64,000 nucleotides of DNA, from the NCBI GenBank assembly GCA_913020115.1, contig CAJWBQ010000001.1, positions 186,001 to 250,000 on the forward strand, given 5' to 3'. This DNA is from an uncultured Cellvibrionales bacterium. GTDB taxonomy: Bacteria > Pseudomonadota > Gammaproteobacteria > Pseudomonadales > Cellvibrionaceae. The notes below the pieces were generated by a model. The model was given only the letters and a program-made list of their open reading frames with translations. It made no database searches and had not been told where the DNA came from. This document shows, in pieces, positions 55,416-63,999 of this stretch. Position 1 is the stretch's first letter; every line of letters begins with the position of its first letter. The translations under genes and the position numbers were made by a program.

Positions 55416-56042
55416 TTAAGAGCGGACCTGTGGGCTTTCGAGCCAGATTTGGCTGGGATTTGGAATGCGCATTTTTTCCCTCACGACATTGGCATAGTCC
55501 GCGTTAGTTAGGCGCGTCAATAATTCGAAAGCTACCTCAAGCGCTGTGCCGGGGCCAGTAGACGTGATGATATGCTCATCAATAACAAGAGGGGTGTCGA
55601 CAAATTGTGCCCCCGTAGCTTCGAGTTGTTGTTTCCGTCTGCCGCCCACTTGATGATAAGTGGTGGCGCGTCTGCCCTTTAGAATTCCGGCTGTGCCCAG
55701 TGAAAGAGATGACACGCAAACGCTGGCAACTGTTTGTTTTCGATCGGAGAAATGCCGGATTACCTCCAGAAACTCCTCGCTAAGCGCGTCGTCATAAAAC
55801 CCAGATGGTTCGAAACCTCCGGGTAGGGCTAGGGCGTCAAAACTGTTGAGATCCAGTTCATTCAACAAGTGATTGGGTTTTAGTTGTAGTCCGAATGTAG
55901 TAGCGATATTTTTGTGCAACGCTACATCAATCAATTCAATATTTACTTCACCAATGAGTGAGGCCCAGCCTAGCACATCGGTAAAGGCAGCCATCTCCAA
56001 GGGTTCTACCCCATTGGCCAGTAACATTAATACGCGTTTCAT
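55416..56042 (-). CDS. DJ-1 family protein, ThiJ/YajL-like
   Basis: The 208-residue cytosolic DJ-1 family product has LLANGVEPLEMAAFTDVL, the family Glu near residue 14 to 17, ALPGGFEPSGFY and the cysteine elbow ASVCVSSLSLG. Members act as protein repair/glyoxalase-like or regulatory proteins; the reaction is not assignable. It follows the flavin/2Fe-2S fusion gene by 21 bases on the same strand. Confidence 0.9.
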   Translation of the reverse strand: MKRVLMLLANGVEPLEMAAFTDVLGWASLIGEVNIELIDVALHKNIATTFGLQLKPNHLLNELDLNSFDALALPGGFEPSGFYDDALSEEFLEVIRHFSDRKQTVASVCVSSLSLGTAGILKGRRATTYHQVGGRRKQQLEATGAQFVDTPLVIDEHIITSTGPGTALEVAFELLTRLTNADYANVVREKMRIPNPSQIWLESPQVRS

Positions 56043-56063
56043 TTCAGACTCACTCCAGTAGTT

Positions 56064-58013
56064 TTATAGGTCGAGGGTAATATGGGTGCTCTTAGCACGT
56101 GACACGCAAACGCACATTTGTTGTTGCCGCTCCTCTTTGCTTAGATACACGTCGCGGTGTTCTGCCTCTCCTTCGATAATAGTGCTTGCGCACATTCCGC
56201 ACTCTCCGCGTTGGCAGTCAAATGGCACCGAAATTTTGGCGTCTAGTAAAGCGGCCAAAATTGTTTGTTGGGCCTGAACCTCAATAACCTGAGCGGATTT
56301 TTGTAAGGTGACCTTAATAGCCTTGTCTGTACTGGACGCGTTGTTGCCAAAGCTTTCGAAGTGTATTTGCCCAGTATTCCAGTTCTGTGAATTGCCTGCG
56401 TCTCTCACCGCTTCGATCATACGCACAGGACCACAGAGGTAGATGTGAGTGCCGGCATCGGGTTTTTCCATTAGTCGCTCGATATTCAAGCGTGAGTTTT
56501 TAACCGTGAACTCAGTGATATGGGTGTTTGGGTATGAGCAATAGAAGTGGGCGTGTTGCTTGGCGAGAGCAAAGATCTCCGTCGCAAATGCTAGCTCTTC
56601 TTGGCTGTTGGCGGTGTAGTGAATTTCAAAAGAAGCCTGCGCCTCAACTAAAATTCTTAACATTGAGAAAATGGGCGTAATACCGATGCCACCGGCTACA
56701 AGAATTGTATGCTTGCCAATAGTGCTGAGTGGAAACGCATTGCGTGGCGCTTTCGCTTTTAGTGTTGCGTTGATTTTTAGTTGTTTATGAAGCTGTAGAG
56801 AGCCACCTCTGCCGGCGGTTTCACGCTTTACAGCAATGTCATAGAAACGATTGTCGTGCGGAGATGAGAGAATTGAGTAGTGTCGCTCTACCCACTCTCC
56901 GCTGGCTAGTTTTACCTCAATTGGCAGGTGGGCTCCGGCCTCAAAGGCGGGTAAAATGCCACCCTGAGTAGCACTTAAGCGGTAGCGCGTTATCGTGGGG
57001 CTTTTTATTTCTACTTGGCTTATTTTGAGTGTCAATTCTTCGATGACCTGACTGCCGACTTTAGTTTTCCTGGGGTTGTGTGGTGAGTAATCGAAAAACT
57101 GCCAGCTTAATGAATCTGGTAACTCTGACTCCTGCCAGGCAGACACCTTCAGTTCCCAGTAACGTTTTGTGCCACCACTTTGATTGTCTGGGTCGTTTTG
57201 CGCCCACAGGATTTTTGCGTCGCCACTTAGCTGCAGCAGCACACCTCGTTCAAAATCGATTAAAACAATACCTGCTTTTGGGTAAGTGTGAATGTTCCCC
57301 AAAGTATTGAACATACTGTTGCCTTTGTAGTCTGGGATACGCAGAGTATTGTCGTCGATGTGTTCTATAAAACCTGGATTGCCGCCGCGGTGTGAGGCGT
57401 CGGCTCTATAGGTAGTGTTAGAGTTATATTGTTGCGGAACGGCACTGCCAACAAAAAGTGAATCAGCGCTGTGAATGAGTTTGAGGTGTTCCGGTAATAG
57501 CTCGGTACCTGTGGCAGGAGCAGCTTGGTTTGCGCGGACAGGGGAGGCCGTCAGCTCTGCTTGCCTGCGCTGAATGTATTTGGGGCAATTGGGATACGCT
57601 TCGTCAACGTGAATATGTAAGAATTTATTATCGTGAAGTTCTATGCTGCCATTGACGCGAAAGCGACGGCGTGTGCTGAGCTCAATTACCAGCATGCCTA
57701 TGTTGGGGTTGTGACGAATATTTTGCCAAAAGCAATCTTGCGGATTACTGAAGGTATTACCTCTATCCAAGATTAAATTGTGCGGGTCTGATGCGTGAAT
57801 GAAACCAGGTTTGCCAATCAATACCGAGGACCAAACTTGCCCGTTGGCGTCAACGCTACTCACCACCAACATAGCCTGCTGGGCAATAAAAGGAATGGCG
57901 CCGGGCAAAATAGTGTCGGTGATAACTGTGCCATTACGCTGAGCAAAGTCACTTTCTTTTGCGAGTTGCTGAACGTGTCGTTCGCCATCGTGGAAAGGTG
58001 AAAGAGTTGCCAT
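56064..58013 (-). CDS. Pyridoxamine oxidase-like domain fused to a ferredoxin reductase with 2Fe-2S domain
   Basis: The 649-residue protein starts at ATG 58013 (GAGGG 7 bases upstream). The N-terminal half (about 40-300) has FMN-binding split-barrel segments, such as PFIAQQAMLVVSSVDANGQV and GFIHASDP. From about 330 it is a flavodoxin reductase-type module: RHYSILSS binds FAD and GGIGITPIFSML binds NAD(P). The C-terminal 85 residues are a plant-type 2Fe-2S domain with CQRGECGMC and a later MCVCVS. A self-contained electron chain is implied; electron acceptor unknown. Upstream lies a DsrE gene, downstream a DJ-1 gene. Confidence 0.92.
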   Translation of the reverse strand: MATLSPFHDGERHVQQLAKESDFAQRNGTVITDTILPGAIPFIAQQAMLVVSSVDANGQVWSSVLIGKPGFIHASDPHNLILDRGNTFSNPQDCFWQNIRHNPNIGMLVIELSTRRRFRVNGSIELHDNKFLHIHVDEAYPNCPKYIQRRQAELTASPVRANQAAPATGTELLPEHLKLIHSADSLFVGSAVPQQYNSNTTYRADASHRGGNPGFIEHIDDNTLRIPDYKGNSMFNTLGNIHTYPKAGIVLIDFERGVLLQLSGDAKILWAQNDPDNQSGGTKRYWELKVSAWQESELPDSLSWQFFDYSPHNPRKTKVGSQVIEELTLKISQVEIKSPTITRYRLSATQGGILPAFEAGAHLPIEVKLASGEWVERHYSILSSPHDNRFYDIAVKRETAGRGGSLQLHKQLKINATLKAKAPRNAFPLSTIGKHTILVAGGIGITPIFSMLRILVEAQASFEIHYTANSQEELAFATEIFALAKQHAHFYCSYPNTHITEFTVKNSRLNIERLMEKPDAGTHIYLCGPVRMIEAVRDAGNSQNWNTGQIHFESFGNNASSTDKAIKVTLQKSAQVIEVQAQQTILAALLDAKISVPFDCQRGECGMCASTIIEGEAEHRDVYLSKEERQQQMCVCVSRAKSTHITLDL

Positions 58014-58108
58014 GACCAAGCCCTCTGAAAAATATGGATAGACCGTATGAAAGGGGGGAGCCCTCTAAGAGAAAGGCGCCCTTTGGCGCCATTCCATCAA
58101 AGGCGTTT

Positions 58109-58483
58109 TTAGAAGGTGATTATCTTGTAGCCTTCCTGGCTCAGCTTGTACAAGCTTGGTAAACCGCGAGTGCCAGGCACTTGGTTTTCAGTCAGGTAGT
58201 CGTAACCTGATGCTTCTACAGATTCCGCTGAACCGAAAACGTCCGCGCAGCCACACGATACGCCTGCAATGGTGTCTTTCACCGCTTCAAACAAAGCGAA
58301 TACAGGGTGCTCAGGGTTGTTTAGCTCAGCAATCCAACGAGTGCCAGTGCCGTTAAACATAACACTCACTTCAGCGCCGTTTTCTTTAAAATCGTAGGCT
58401 GTGGCGAGCGCGTTAAATACGCGGCCTAGAGCCTCTTCTTGGCCTTGGCTTGGGTCGGATAAAATCAGAATTGCAGTTTTCAT
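58109..58483 (-). CDS. DsrE-family protein
   Basis: DsrE-like proteins transfer sulfur or have unknown redox roles. The 124-residue product starts at ATG 58483 after AAGGAAC; the longer open frame upstream is not supported. It has LILSDPSQGQEEALGRVFNA and AGVSCGCADVFG with two close Cys, and ends YKLSQEGYKIITF. It lies upstream of the reductase fusion on the same strand and is divergent from a LysR gene. Confidence 0.88.
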   Translation of the reverse strand: MKTAILILSDPSQGQEEALGRVFNALATAYDFKENGAEVSVMFNGTGTRWIAELNNPEHPVFALFEAVKDTIAGVSCGCADVFGSAESVEASGYDYLTENQVPGTRGLPSLYKLSQEGYKIITF

Positions 58484-58646
58484 AGTGTTGTTCCTTTGCT
58501 TGAATATAGGGAGTTTTAAATGCTTAGAGAGCCGATGCCATCTGTTGTACAGTTTGACCATTCCTGTTTGTGGAATAAATGGTGTAAAAGGTATAAAACT
58601 ATTGCAATATATGGAGTAATAAACCTTCGGATATCTGTTTATTGCT

Positions 58647-59549
58647 ATGAACAAGCTCAACGCTATGACAACCTTTGTGCATATAGTGGACGCTGGCAGC
58701 CTAACGGGTGCAGCGCACACACTAGACACCTCTCTGCCAACGGTGGTGCGCACCTTGGCTGGTCTCGAGGCTCATCTCAAAACGCGCTTGTTAAATCGGA
58801 CCACGCGAACCGTAACTCTCACTGAGGAGGGGCGGCTGTACCTTGAGCGCTGCAGGTCTATTTTGTTCGATGTTGACGCGGCAGAATTGGCCTTGAGTGC
58901 TCAGCACCGAAAGCCCAGTGGTAAGTTACTGGTGTCTGCGTCCGTTATGTTTGGCTCTTTAAAGGTCGCACCCTTACTACACAAGTTCTTGCATGAAAAT
59001 GACCAGCTAAAGGTTCAGCTCAGTTTAGATGATCGCAACGTTAATTTGGTGGAAGAGGGCATTGATGTGGCAATTCGTATCGGCCCATTGGCCGACTCCT
59101 CAATGGTGGCTAAAAATGTGGGGTCTGTGCGGCGTGTTATTTGTGCTACCCCAAAATTGCTAAACAGTTTGCCGTCTATACGTCAGCCCAAAGACCTCTT
59201 GTTGGTGCCCTGTATACGTTTTACAGGCTTAAGCCATGGCGCTAGTTGGCAGCTGCACGAGGGGGATAAAATCCACCTTATTCCAATTGAAGGGCCGTTG
59301 GTGTGCAACCAGGCTTCGGCGGCTTTAACGGCGGTGAAGTCGGGGATGGGCTTGGGTATGTTTTTGTCGTATATGGTGGAAGATGATATTGCCTCAGGCG
59401 CTTTACAACTGCTTCTCGAAGATTTTGAACCATCTTTATTGCCTGTGAGCGTTGTTTACTCACACTCAAAATTGATGTCGACTCGAGTGCGGGTATTTGT
59501 CGATTGGGTGATTCATGAATTGCGCCGTTCATTACGGGTAGGGAAATAA
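58647..59549 (+). CDS. LysR-family transcriptional regulator
   Basis: A 300-residue LysR protein. The winged helix has MTTFVHIVDAGSLTGAAHTL and TSLPTVVRTLAGLEAHLKTR; the effector-binding domain covers about 85-295. It is divergent from the DsrE gene with 163 bases between the starts, so it likely regulates the DsrE-reductase-DJ-1 set. Confidence 0.92.
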   Translation: MNKLNAMTTFVHIVDAGSLTGAAHTLDTSLPTVVRTLAGLEAHLKTRLLNRTTRTVTLTEEGRLYLERCRSILFDVDAAELALSAQHRKPSGKLLVSASVMFGSLKVAPLLHKFLHENDQLKVQLSLDDRNVNLVEEGIDVAIRIGPLADSSMVAKNVGSVRRVICATPKLLNSLPSIRQPKDLLLVPCIRFTGLSHGASWQLHEGDKIHLIPIEGPLVCNQASAALTAVKSGMGLGMFLSYMVEDDIASGALQLLLEDFEPSLLPVSVVYSHSKLMSTRVRVFVDWVIHELRRSLRVGK

Positions 59550-60032
59550 AAAGGCTTCCAAGTGGCGGGCTTTTAATGATGGCAATCAAATAAACCATTG
59601 CAAATCCACAGTCTAATCATGGGAGGGAGTGAATGATTAAAGGTGTTTGTTACACTTTATTGATATTGAAATAGCTCTCATCGCTTTGTTAAAAGGGTCA
59701 TAATGGTGTCTTGATATAATCAGGGTTGCCACAACGCTGACCGAAAATTGACATAAGTCTATCTGAATAAATAGCCTACTTTGCCACCAAGCCAGTCGTT
59801 GCCGAGATCAGGGGAAGATCAAAACGGCAGAGATAGTCGTTCCTAATAGGAGAGCTTCCGAAAGTAACATCGGAAGTGATCGAACGCCTAGGCTACGCTA
59901 GAACCCTAGCAGCTTTTATAATGCTCAAATATTAGCGACCAATTTGGCGGAAATAGGTGCGATATTGCTGTTGTTTTCTGCAATACTAATTATTCTCCTC
60001 GTATATTTAGAGATATTTGGCAGCATCAAAGT
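59550..60032. other. 483-base leader/intergenic region before the MarR-GGDEF gene
   Basis: It holds a possible extended -10 promoter (59712-59720), a hairpin-forming segment CTTCCGAAAGTAACATCGGAAG near 59846-59869, and a short micro-ORF whose TGA overlaps the ATG of the next gene. The region is A+T-richer than its left neighbour. No RNA family was recognised. Confidence 0.55.
59712..59720 (+). promoter_or_regulatory. Possible extended -10 promoter (TGATATAAT)
   Basis: TGATATAAT fits the extended -10 pattern, which can work without a good -35. It would give a leader of about 300 bases before the MarR-GGDEF gene. Confidence 0.35.
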
Positions 60033-60036
60033 ATGA
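59944..60036 (+). CDS. Possible 30-residue single-helix membrane peptide
   Basis: From TTG 59944 the frame encodes about 30 residues, mostly one hydrophobic helix (IGAILLLFSAILIILLVYLE), ending TGA at 60034-60036. The stop overlaps the ATG of the next gene in ATGA, a coupling pattern. No good ribosome site precedes the TTG, so it may be a remnant or chance frame. Confidence 0.3.
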   Translation: MAEIGAILLLFSAILIILLVYLEIFGSIKV

Positions 60037-61895
60037 GTTCGATAGAAGCAGAACCATCAAATTACAAAGCAACCTTATCGTTAATTGTTGAGTCGGGCAT
60101 ATACCGGCACCATACGTTAAAGAGGCGCTTGCTCAAAATTATTACTGAAATTTGCAGCGCCTCGATATTGGACACGATAAAGGTATCTCACTGGGAAGTT
60201 CTTTATTATCTCATTGAAAGCCAACTGTGTGAAAAAACTGTCGCAGTTACAGATATTTCACTTGGAACGGAGATACCTGCAACTACAGCGAGGAGATTAT
60301 TAAGGTCGCTTGAGAAAGCAGGGATTATTACAACCAGGCAAGACAGAAGCGACAAACGGCGGATCGTCGCGGAACTAACGAGGGAATGTCAGCAAGAAGT
60401 TTTTGATTTCGTGTCTGACTATACTGACGGGTTTGCTGGTTTGATCCAACGGCATGACAAGCAGGAACGAAAATTTGCTGAAGCCGCACTTGAGAAGACG
60501 CAAGAAAAACTGTCTGAAGGGGAGGAACGATTTGGCAAGTTGGTGCAAGATATCTCAGCTGCTGTGGTTGTGCACGCAACGGACACCCGCATTTCTTTAA
60601 TCAACGGCAAAGCATTAGAGTTGTTAGGAATAACGGAATCTCAGGCGAAGGGTCGAATAGCCATCGACCCAGGATGGTCGTTTTTGCACCTAGATGGAAC
60701 TCCCGTAGAGGTCAAGAATTACCCTGTTAATCAGGTTCTTGCTTCGTTGGAGCCAATGCATAAGATGGATCTGGGTATAGCACGTACAGATACCAGTGAT
60801 ATCGTGTGGGTTCGTGTCAGTGCTGTTCCAGTTTTTAAGCGCGGGAATCTAAATGAAATTATTGTCTCCTTCATGGATATCACCGAGAACGTAATAGCCG
60901 AAGAAAAGATGCATAAAATCAACCTCTTATTTAATCAGGCAGAAAAAATTGGCAAGCTGGGTTATTGGGAGTGGGATGAAATAAACGAACGGCTTTTTAG
61001 TTGCTCGGAACAGTGTGCCAAAATCTATGGGATGACCATTGAGAAGATGATTGAGACGCTAACAAGCGGGGTGACAAATGCCAACCTTGTTCACGAGGAC
61101 GATCGCGAGCGATTTGCTCGGGTCCGTACATGTGAAAGTAAACAAGGATACGACATTGAGTATCGAATTAATGATCAGGCAGGCAAACAGATTTACATAC
61201 GTGAAATATCCGAACCGTTGTTCGATGAGCAGGGCAAGATTATTAAATCCATAGGAGTAGTTCAAGACATCAGTGATCGCAAGATGGCAGAACGAGAAAT
61301 AGCTCAAGCCGATCTTAGAAGATTGAACGATTCTTTAGAGGAGCAAATTAGAGAGAGAACTATAAAGCTAACAGAAGCTAAAAAACAAGCAGAGATTCTC
61401 GCGAAAACAGATCCACTAAGCTGTTTAAATAACCGTAGAGCTTTCTTCGAACAAGCAAATAAGATAGAGGCACTTGCCAAACGTTATAGGCATCAATATA
61501 CCGTTGTTATGATAGATTTGGATAACTTTAAAATAATCAATGATAGCCATGGGCACGCCACAGGTGATGAGGTAATTGAATTGCTTGGAAAGAAAATTAT
61601 AGAAGTTATTCGATCCACAGATATAGCAGGGAGAATTGGCGGCGAAGAGTTTGCTATTATTTTACCTGAGACCAAAATTGATAAAGCTTTAGAATTGGCG
61701 GAGAGATTAAGACGTGAAATTTCCGATCTAAAAATTAATACTCCTTCAAAGAACCTTCTAACTTTCAGTGCAAGCATAGGTGTAGCTGAATTAAGCACCA
61801 AGGATAGGCATTTCAATGACACCTTACGGCGTGCAGATAAGGTTTTATATCAGGCAAAGGAACAAGGGCGAAACCGTGTGGTGGTGAGTCAATAG
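60033..61895 (+). CDS. MarR-like winged helix fused to PAS and GGDEF domains
   Basis: The 620-residue product has a MarR-type winged helix (about 45-130; IPATTARRLLRSLEKAGIIT, RSDKRRIVAELT) and two PAS domains (about 165-290 and 300-420; IAEEKMHKIN, IGKLGYWEWDEINERLFS). A coiled-coil segment and a GGDEF domain from about 450 follow. GGEEF is near 536-540 with RSTD five residues before, an intact I-site. DNA-binding plus cyclase in one chain is unusual. Base composition and codon use (AGA, ATA) are A+T-richer than neighbours, which suggests horizontal origin. Confidence 0.88.
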   Translation: MSSIEAEPSNYKATLSLIVESGIYRHHTLKRRLLKIITEICSASILDTIKVSHWEVLYYLIESQLCEKTVAVTDISLGTEIPATTARRLLRSLEKAGIITTRQDRSDKRRIVAELTRECQQEVFDFVSDYTDGFAGLIQRHDKQERKFAEAALEKTQEKLSEGEERFGKLVQDISAAVVVHATDTRISLINGKALELLGITESQAKGRIAIDPGWSFLHLDGTPVEVKNYPVNQVLASLEPMHKMDLGIARTDTSDIVWVRVSAVPVFKRGNLNEIIVSFMDITENVIAEEKMHKINLLFNQAEKIGKLGYWEWDEINERLFSCSEQCAKIYGMTIEKMIETLTSGVTNANLVHEDDRERFARVRTCESKQGYDIEYRINDQAGKQIYIREISEPLFDEQGKIIKSIGVVQDISDRKMAEREIAQADLRRLNDSLEEQIRERTIKLTEAKKQAEILAKTDPLSCLNNRRAFFEQANKIEALAKRYRHQYTVVMIDLDNFKIINDSHGHATGDEVIELLGKKIIEVIRSTDIAGRIGGEEFAIILPETKIDKALELAERLRREISDLKINTPSKNLLTFSASIGVAELSTKDRHFNDTLRRADKVLYQAKEQGRNRVVVSQ

Positions 61896-62100
61896 ATAGA
61901 AAGTAGTTGGTTGATTGGCAGTTAATAACTAAGTTGCTCCTCGTAGAGAGCGAGCAATCTTGTTATCTATAAATTTGAAATAAGTCTCAGTGGTTAGCTC
62001 TGCGCTAAAAGCCACTCAAATTAATTGAATGGCTCCAAGTTCAGTAACTAGCCCGTCCAAGTGGAAGGATTTTTAATCCGATCAATTCACATCCGTGGCC

Positions 62101-62844
62101 TTACAGCTCCCTGTTAATTTGCTCGAGTGTCTGCTCTGTGGTGCGAACTGAGTTGGCAATCATTCTCACGTTTACCATCGCGGCCGCATATCCGTCTAGG
62201 CCGGGCAGCTGTGCGGCGGCCGTGGCATCGGATACTACTTGAACTTCGAAACCTTGCTCCATGAATTCACGCATGTGTGCCTCAGTACACAAATTGGCTG
62301 ACATCCCTGCCAAAATAATCTTGCTTATCCCCGCTTTTCGCAACTGCAAAACCATGTCATTGGTTTCGGGGCCATATACTTTGTGCGGGCTGGTGACCAC
62401 GGTTTTACCGTTGTTAATGTAGGGTTTGTACTGTGCAAGCCAGTCAGCGCCGGAACCTTTAAAGCCCTCTACACTGAGTGCGTCTTTACGGTCAAACATA
62501 CCCATACCATGCATCGCTTTTTCTAAGGCGCCGCCGTGCTGCCATTTGTGGTCGTGCGGGTAGTAGTAGTGAGGCGACACAAACACTGGAATGTTTTTCT
62601 TGTCGGCTATTGCGAAGAGGCTATCAATATTTTCGACGGTTTTGTTGGCGGTTACACTTTTGCCAACTAAGCCCCAAGTAACACCTTTTGGGCTGAGAAA
62701 ATCGTTTTGTGGGTCGGTGACAACAATGGCAGTGTGACCTTTTATAAAGCTTACCCCTGGGTCGGGTAATCCGGCGTGGGCGGTGCTGGCCAAGGCGGTG
62801 AGTACAAGCGTGGTGAGTGTCAGTTTTCGTGCGATCTTAAACAT
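62101..62844 (-). CDS. Exported isochorismatase-family hydrolase
   Basis: The 247-residue product starts at ATG 62844 after GAGG and has a signal peptide ending STAHAG, so it is periplasmic or secreted. The cysteine-hydrolase triad is seen as Asp in VVTDPQNDF, Lys in TSPHKVYGPE and Cys in GMSANLCTEAHM. Substrate unknown; many exported members hydrolyse small amides or imides. It diverges from the AraC-type gene. Confidence 0.9.
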   Translation of the reverse strand: MFKIARKLTLTTLVLTALASTAHAGLPDPGVSFIKGHTAIVVTDPQNDFLSPKGVTWGLVGKSVTANKTVENIDSLFAIADKKNIPVFVSPHYYYPHDHKWQHGGALEKAMHGMGMFDRKDALSVEGFKGSGADWLAQYKPYINNGKTVVTSPHKVYGPETNDMVLQLRKAGISKIILAGMSANLCTEAHMREFMEQGFEVQVVSDATAAAQLPGLDGYAAAMVNVRMIANSVRTTEQTLEQINREL

Positions 62845-62970
62845 ATGGTATCCTCTATTGTAAGTGGCGGTTGCCATGAAATGTATTATTCATTGCGGAG
62901 TCGCAGCCGGGAATGTCTGGTCGTGTTGAAAAATTGTTTGTTTGTTCAATATTCTAGGGAGAAGGCGTTT

Positions 62971-63198
62971 ATGGATGTATTGGGCGATATTCTCCGCACC
63001 ATACGCTTGCGTGGCAGCGTCTATTTCAACGAATGTTTCTGCTCACCTTGGGGAATGTCCATCGAGTCTGGTGCGAAGGCGGCCTTTCACTTAATTGTTC
63101 GGGGTGAAGCGTGGTTAACCATGAGTGGCCAGCGTAAACCAATAAAATTAAATGCCGGTGATATTGTGTTATTTCCATATTTTGATACAGATTCTTGA
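62971..63198 (+). CDS. AraC-family regulator N-terminal fragment, cut by a sequence junction
   Basis: ATG 62971 (AGGGAGAAGG 6 bases upstream) begins a cupin-type AraC ligand-binding domain (DVLGDILRTIRLRGSVYFNE, GAKAAFHLIVRGEAWLTMSG). The fold signature LNAGDIVLFP is followed at once by YFDTDS and a stop. A normal member continues for about 220 residues with a C-terminal helix-turn-helix; this is absent. Together with the A+T shift this marks a broken gene. Confidence 0.8.
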   Translation: MDVLGDILRTIRLRGSVYFNECFCSPWGMSIESGAKAAFHLIVRGEAWLTMSGQRKPIKLNAGDIVLFPYFDTDS

Positions 63199-63200
63199 GT
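63170..63200. other. Composition junction / probable chimera breakpoint
   Basis: Left of about 63180 composition and reading frame fit an AraC gene of the main genome. To the right the DNA is strongly A+T-rich (about 23% and 35% G+C in two sampled 60-base lines) with unrelated gene content. The shared T/A-rich stretch TTATTTCCATATTTTGA is a plausible joining microhomology. Confidence 0.7.
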
Positions 63201-63275
63201 ATAAACAAAATAAGTATACACAAAGTAAAATAAAATAAATAAAAGGATAGTTAGTAAACTTTTAAGGATATTCAT
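63180..63275 (-). CDS. 5' fragment of an A+T-rich secreted-protein gene
   Basis: From ATG 63275 the minus-strand frame gives a typical signal peptide of an A+T-rich organism (NILKSLLTILLFILFYFVYT) followed by QESVSKYGN. Then the frame runs into the AraC gene sequence, so the rest of this gene is missing. Family cannot be told from the leader alone. Confidence 0.4.
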
Positions 63276-63444
63276 AAATAGTTACTTTACAAAGTCATCA
63301 TTAAATTATCCGTAAATACTCTAATATTTTTATTCATAAATATTTCTTATGAGAAGATAATTATTTTTCGGTGCAATTATACGAATAAACTTTTTTTAAT
63401 TACTATAGATCTTAAAAAGTTCTAAAATTAGAGCCTTGCAACAC
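63199..63444. other. Highly A+T-rich non-coding stretch next to the junction
   Basis: Apart from the short secreted-protein fragment on the minus strand (63180-63275), no convincing frame is seen. Long A and T tracts are typical of a small, streamlined A+T-rich genome, unlike the rest of the window. Confidence 0.5.
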
Positions 63445-63999
63445 TCATAAAAGAAACCACTTTGAATAAGTAGTTTTATTTTTTATATTAGCTAATTCAA
63501 ATTTTTTATGAGTAAAATAATTAAATACCCATTCAGGTCTCATAGCAAAACTCAATAAACTTTGAAGTGTCAATTTTGGAGGGGTAGTAAAGCCAGTTCT
63601 GTGATCTCTTTCTCTGTTTCCAGCAACTAATGTATCAACTGTTAGACACATACCATTAAAACCAGACACTCTACATCTGTCTATTAAGTCGTCCGTAATT
63701 GATTGATCTTTATGAACATATAGTTGAAATAATTTTGGTCCATTTGAAATATCAGCAATCTCTTCAATAGTATTATTGGCCATTGTAGACATGCTATAAA
63801 AAGTTCCAAATTTTTCTGCAGCTCGTGCTGAAGCCTTATCACCTTCATGATAATAAAGTCTTTGCATTGCTGTAGGAGAAAGAAAAACTGGTAAATCAAT
63901 TTTTTTTCCAAAAACTGTTGTTGATAAATCTGGTTTTCCAACATTAGCAAGTACATTAGGAACTAAATCACAATCATTAAATGCTTCTGTGTTTCTTCT
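63445..63999 (-). pseudogene. lldD: FMN-dependent alpha-hydroxy-acid/L-lactate dehydrogenase fragment, truncated at both ends
   Basis: The minus-strand frame is open from the right edge. It reads RRNTEAFNDCDLVPNVLANV, then LSPTAMQRLYYHEGDKASAR, GTFYSMSTMANNT and the segment LTVDTLVAGNRERDHRTGF, which are core LldD/glycolate-oxidase motifs. These enzymes oxidise L-lactate or glycolate with FMN. It stops after NIKNKTTYSKWFLL, well before the C-terminal FMN-binding half (His/Arg active-site region), and other frames do not continue it. The 5' end is cut by the window edge. The 3' loss is a real truncation, deletion or assembly break. Confidence 0.85.

Noticed and set aside
59820..59930. Possible c-di-GMP riboswitch upstream of the GGDEF fusion gene
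   Set aside because: The hairpin is visible, but the conserved core of GEMM-type riboswitches was not recognised.
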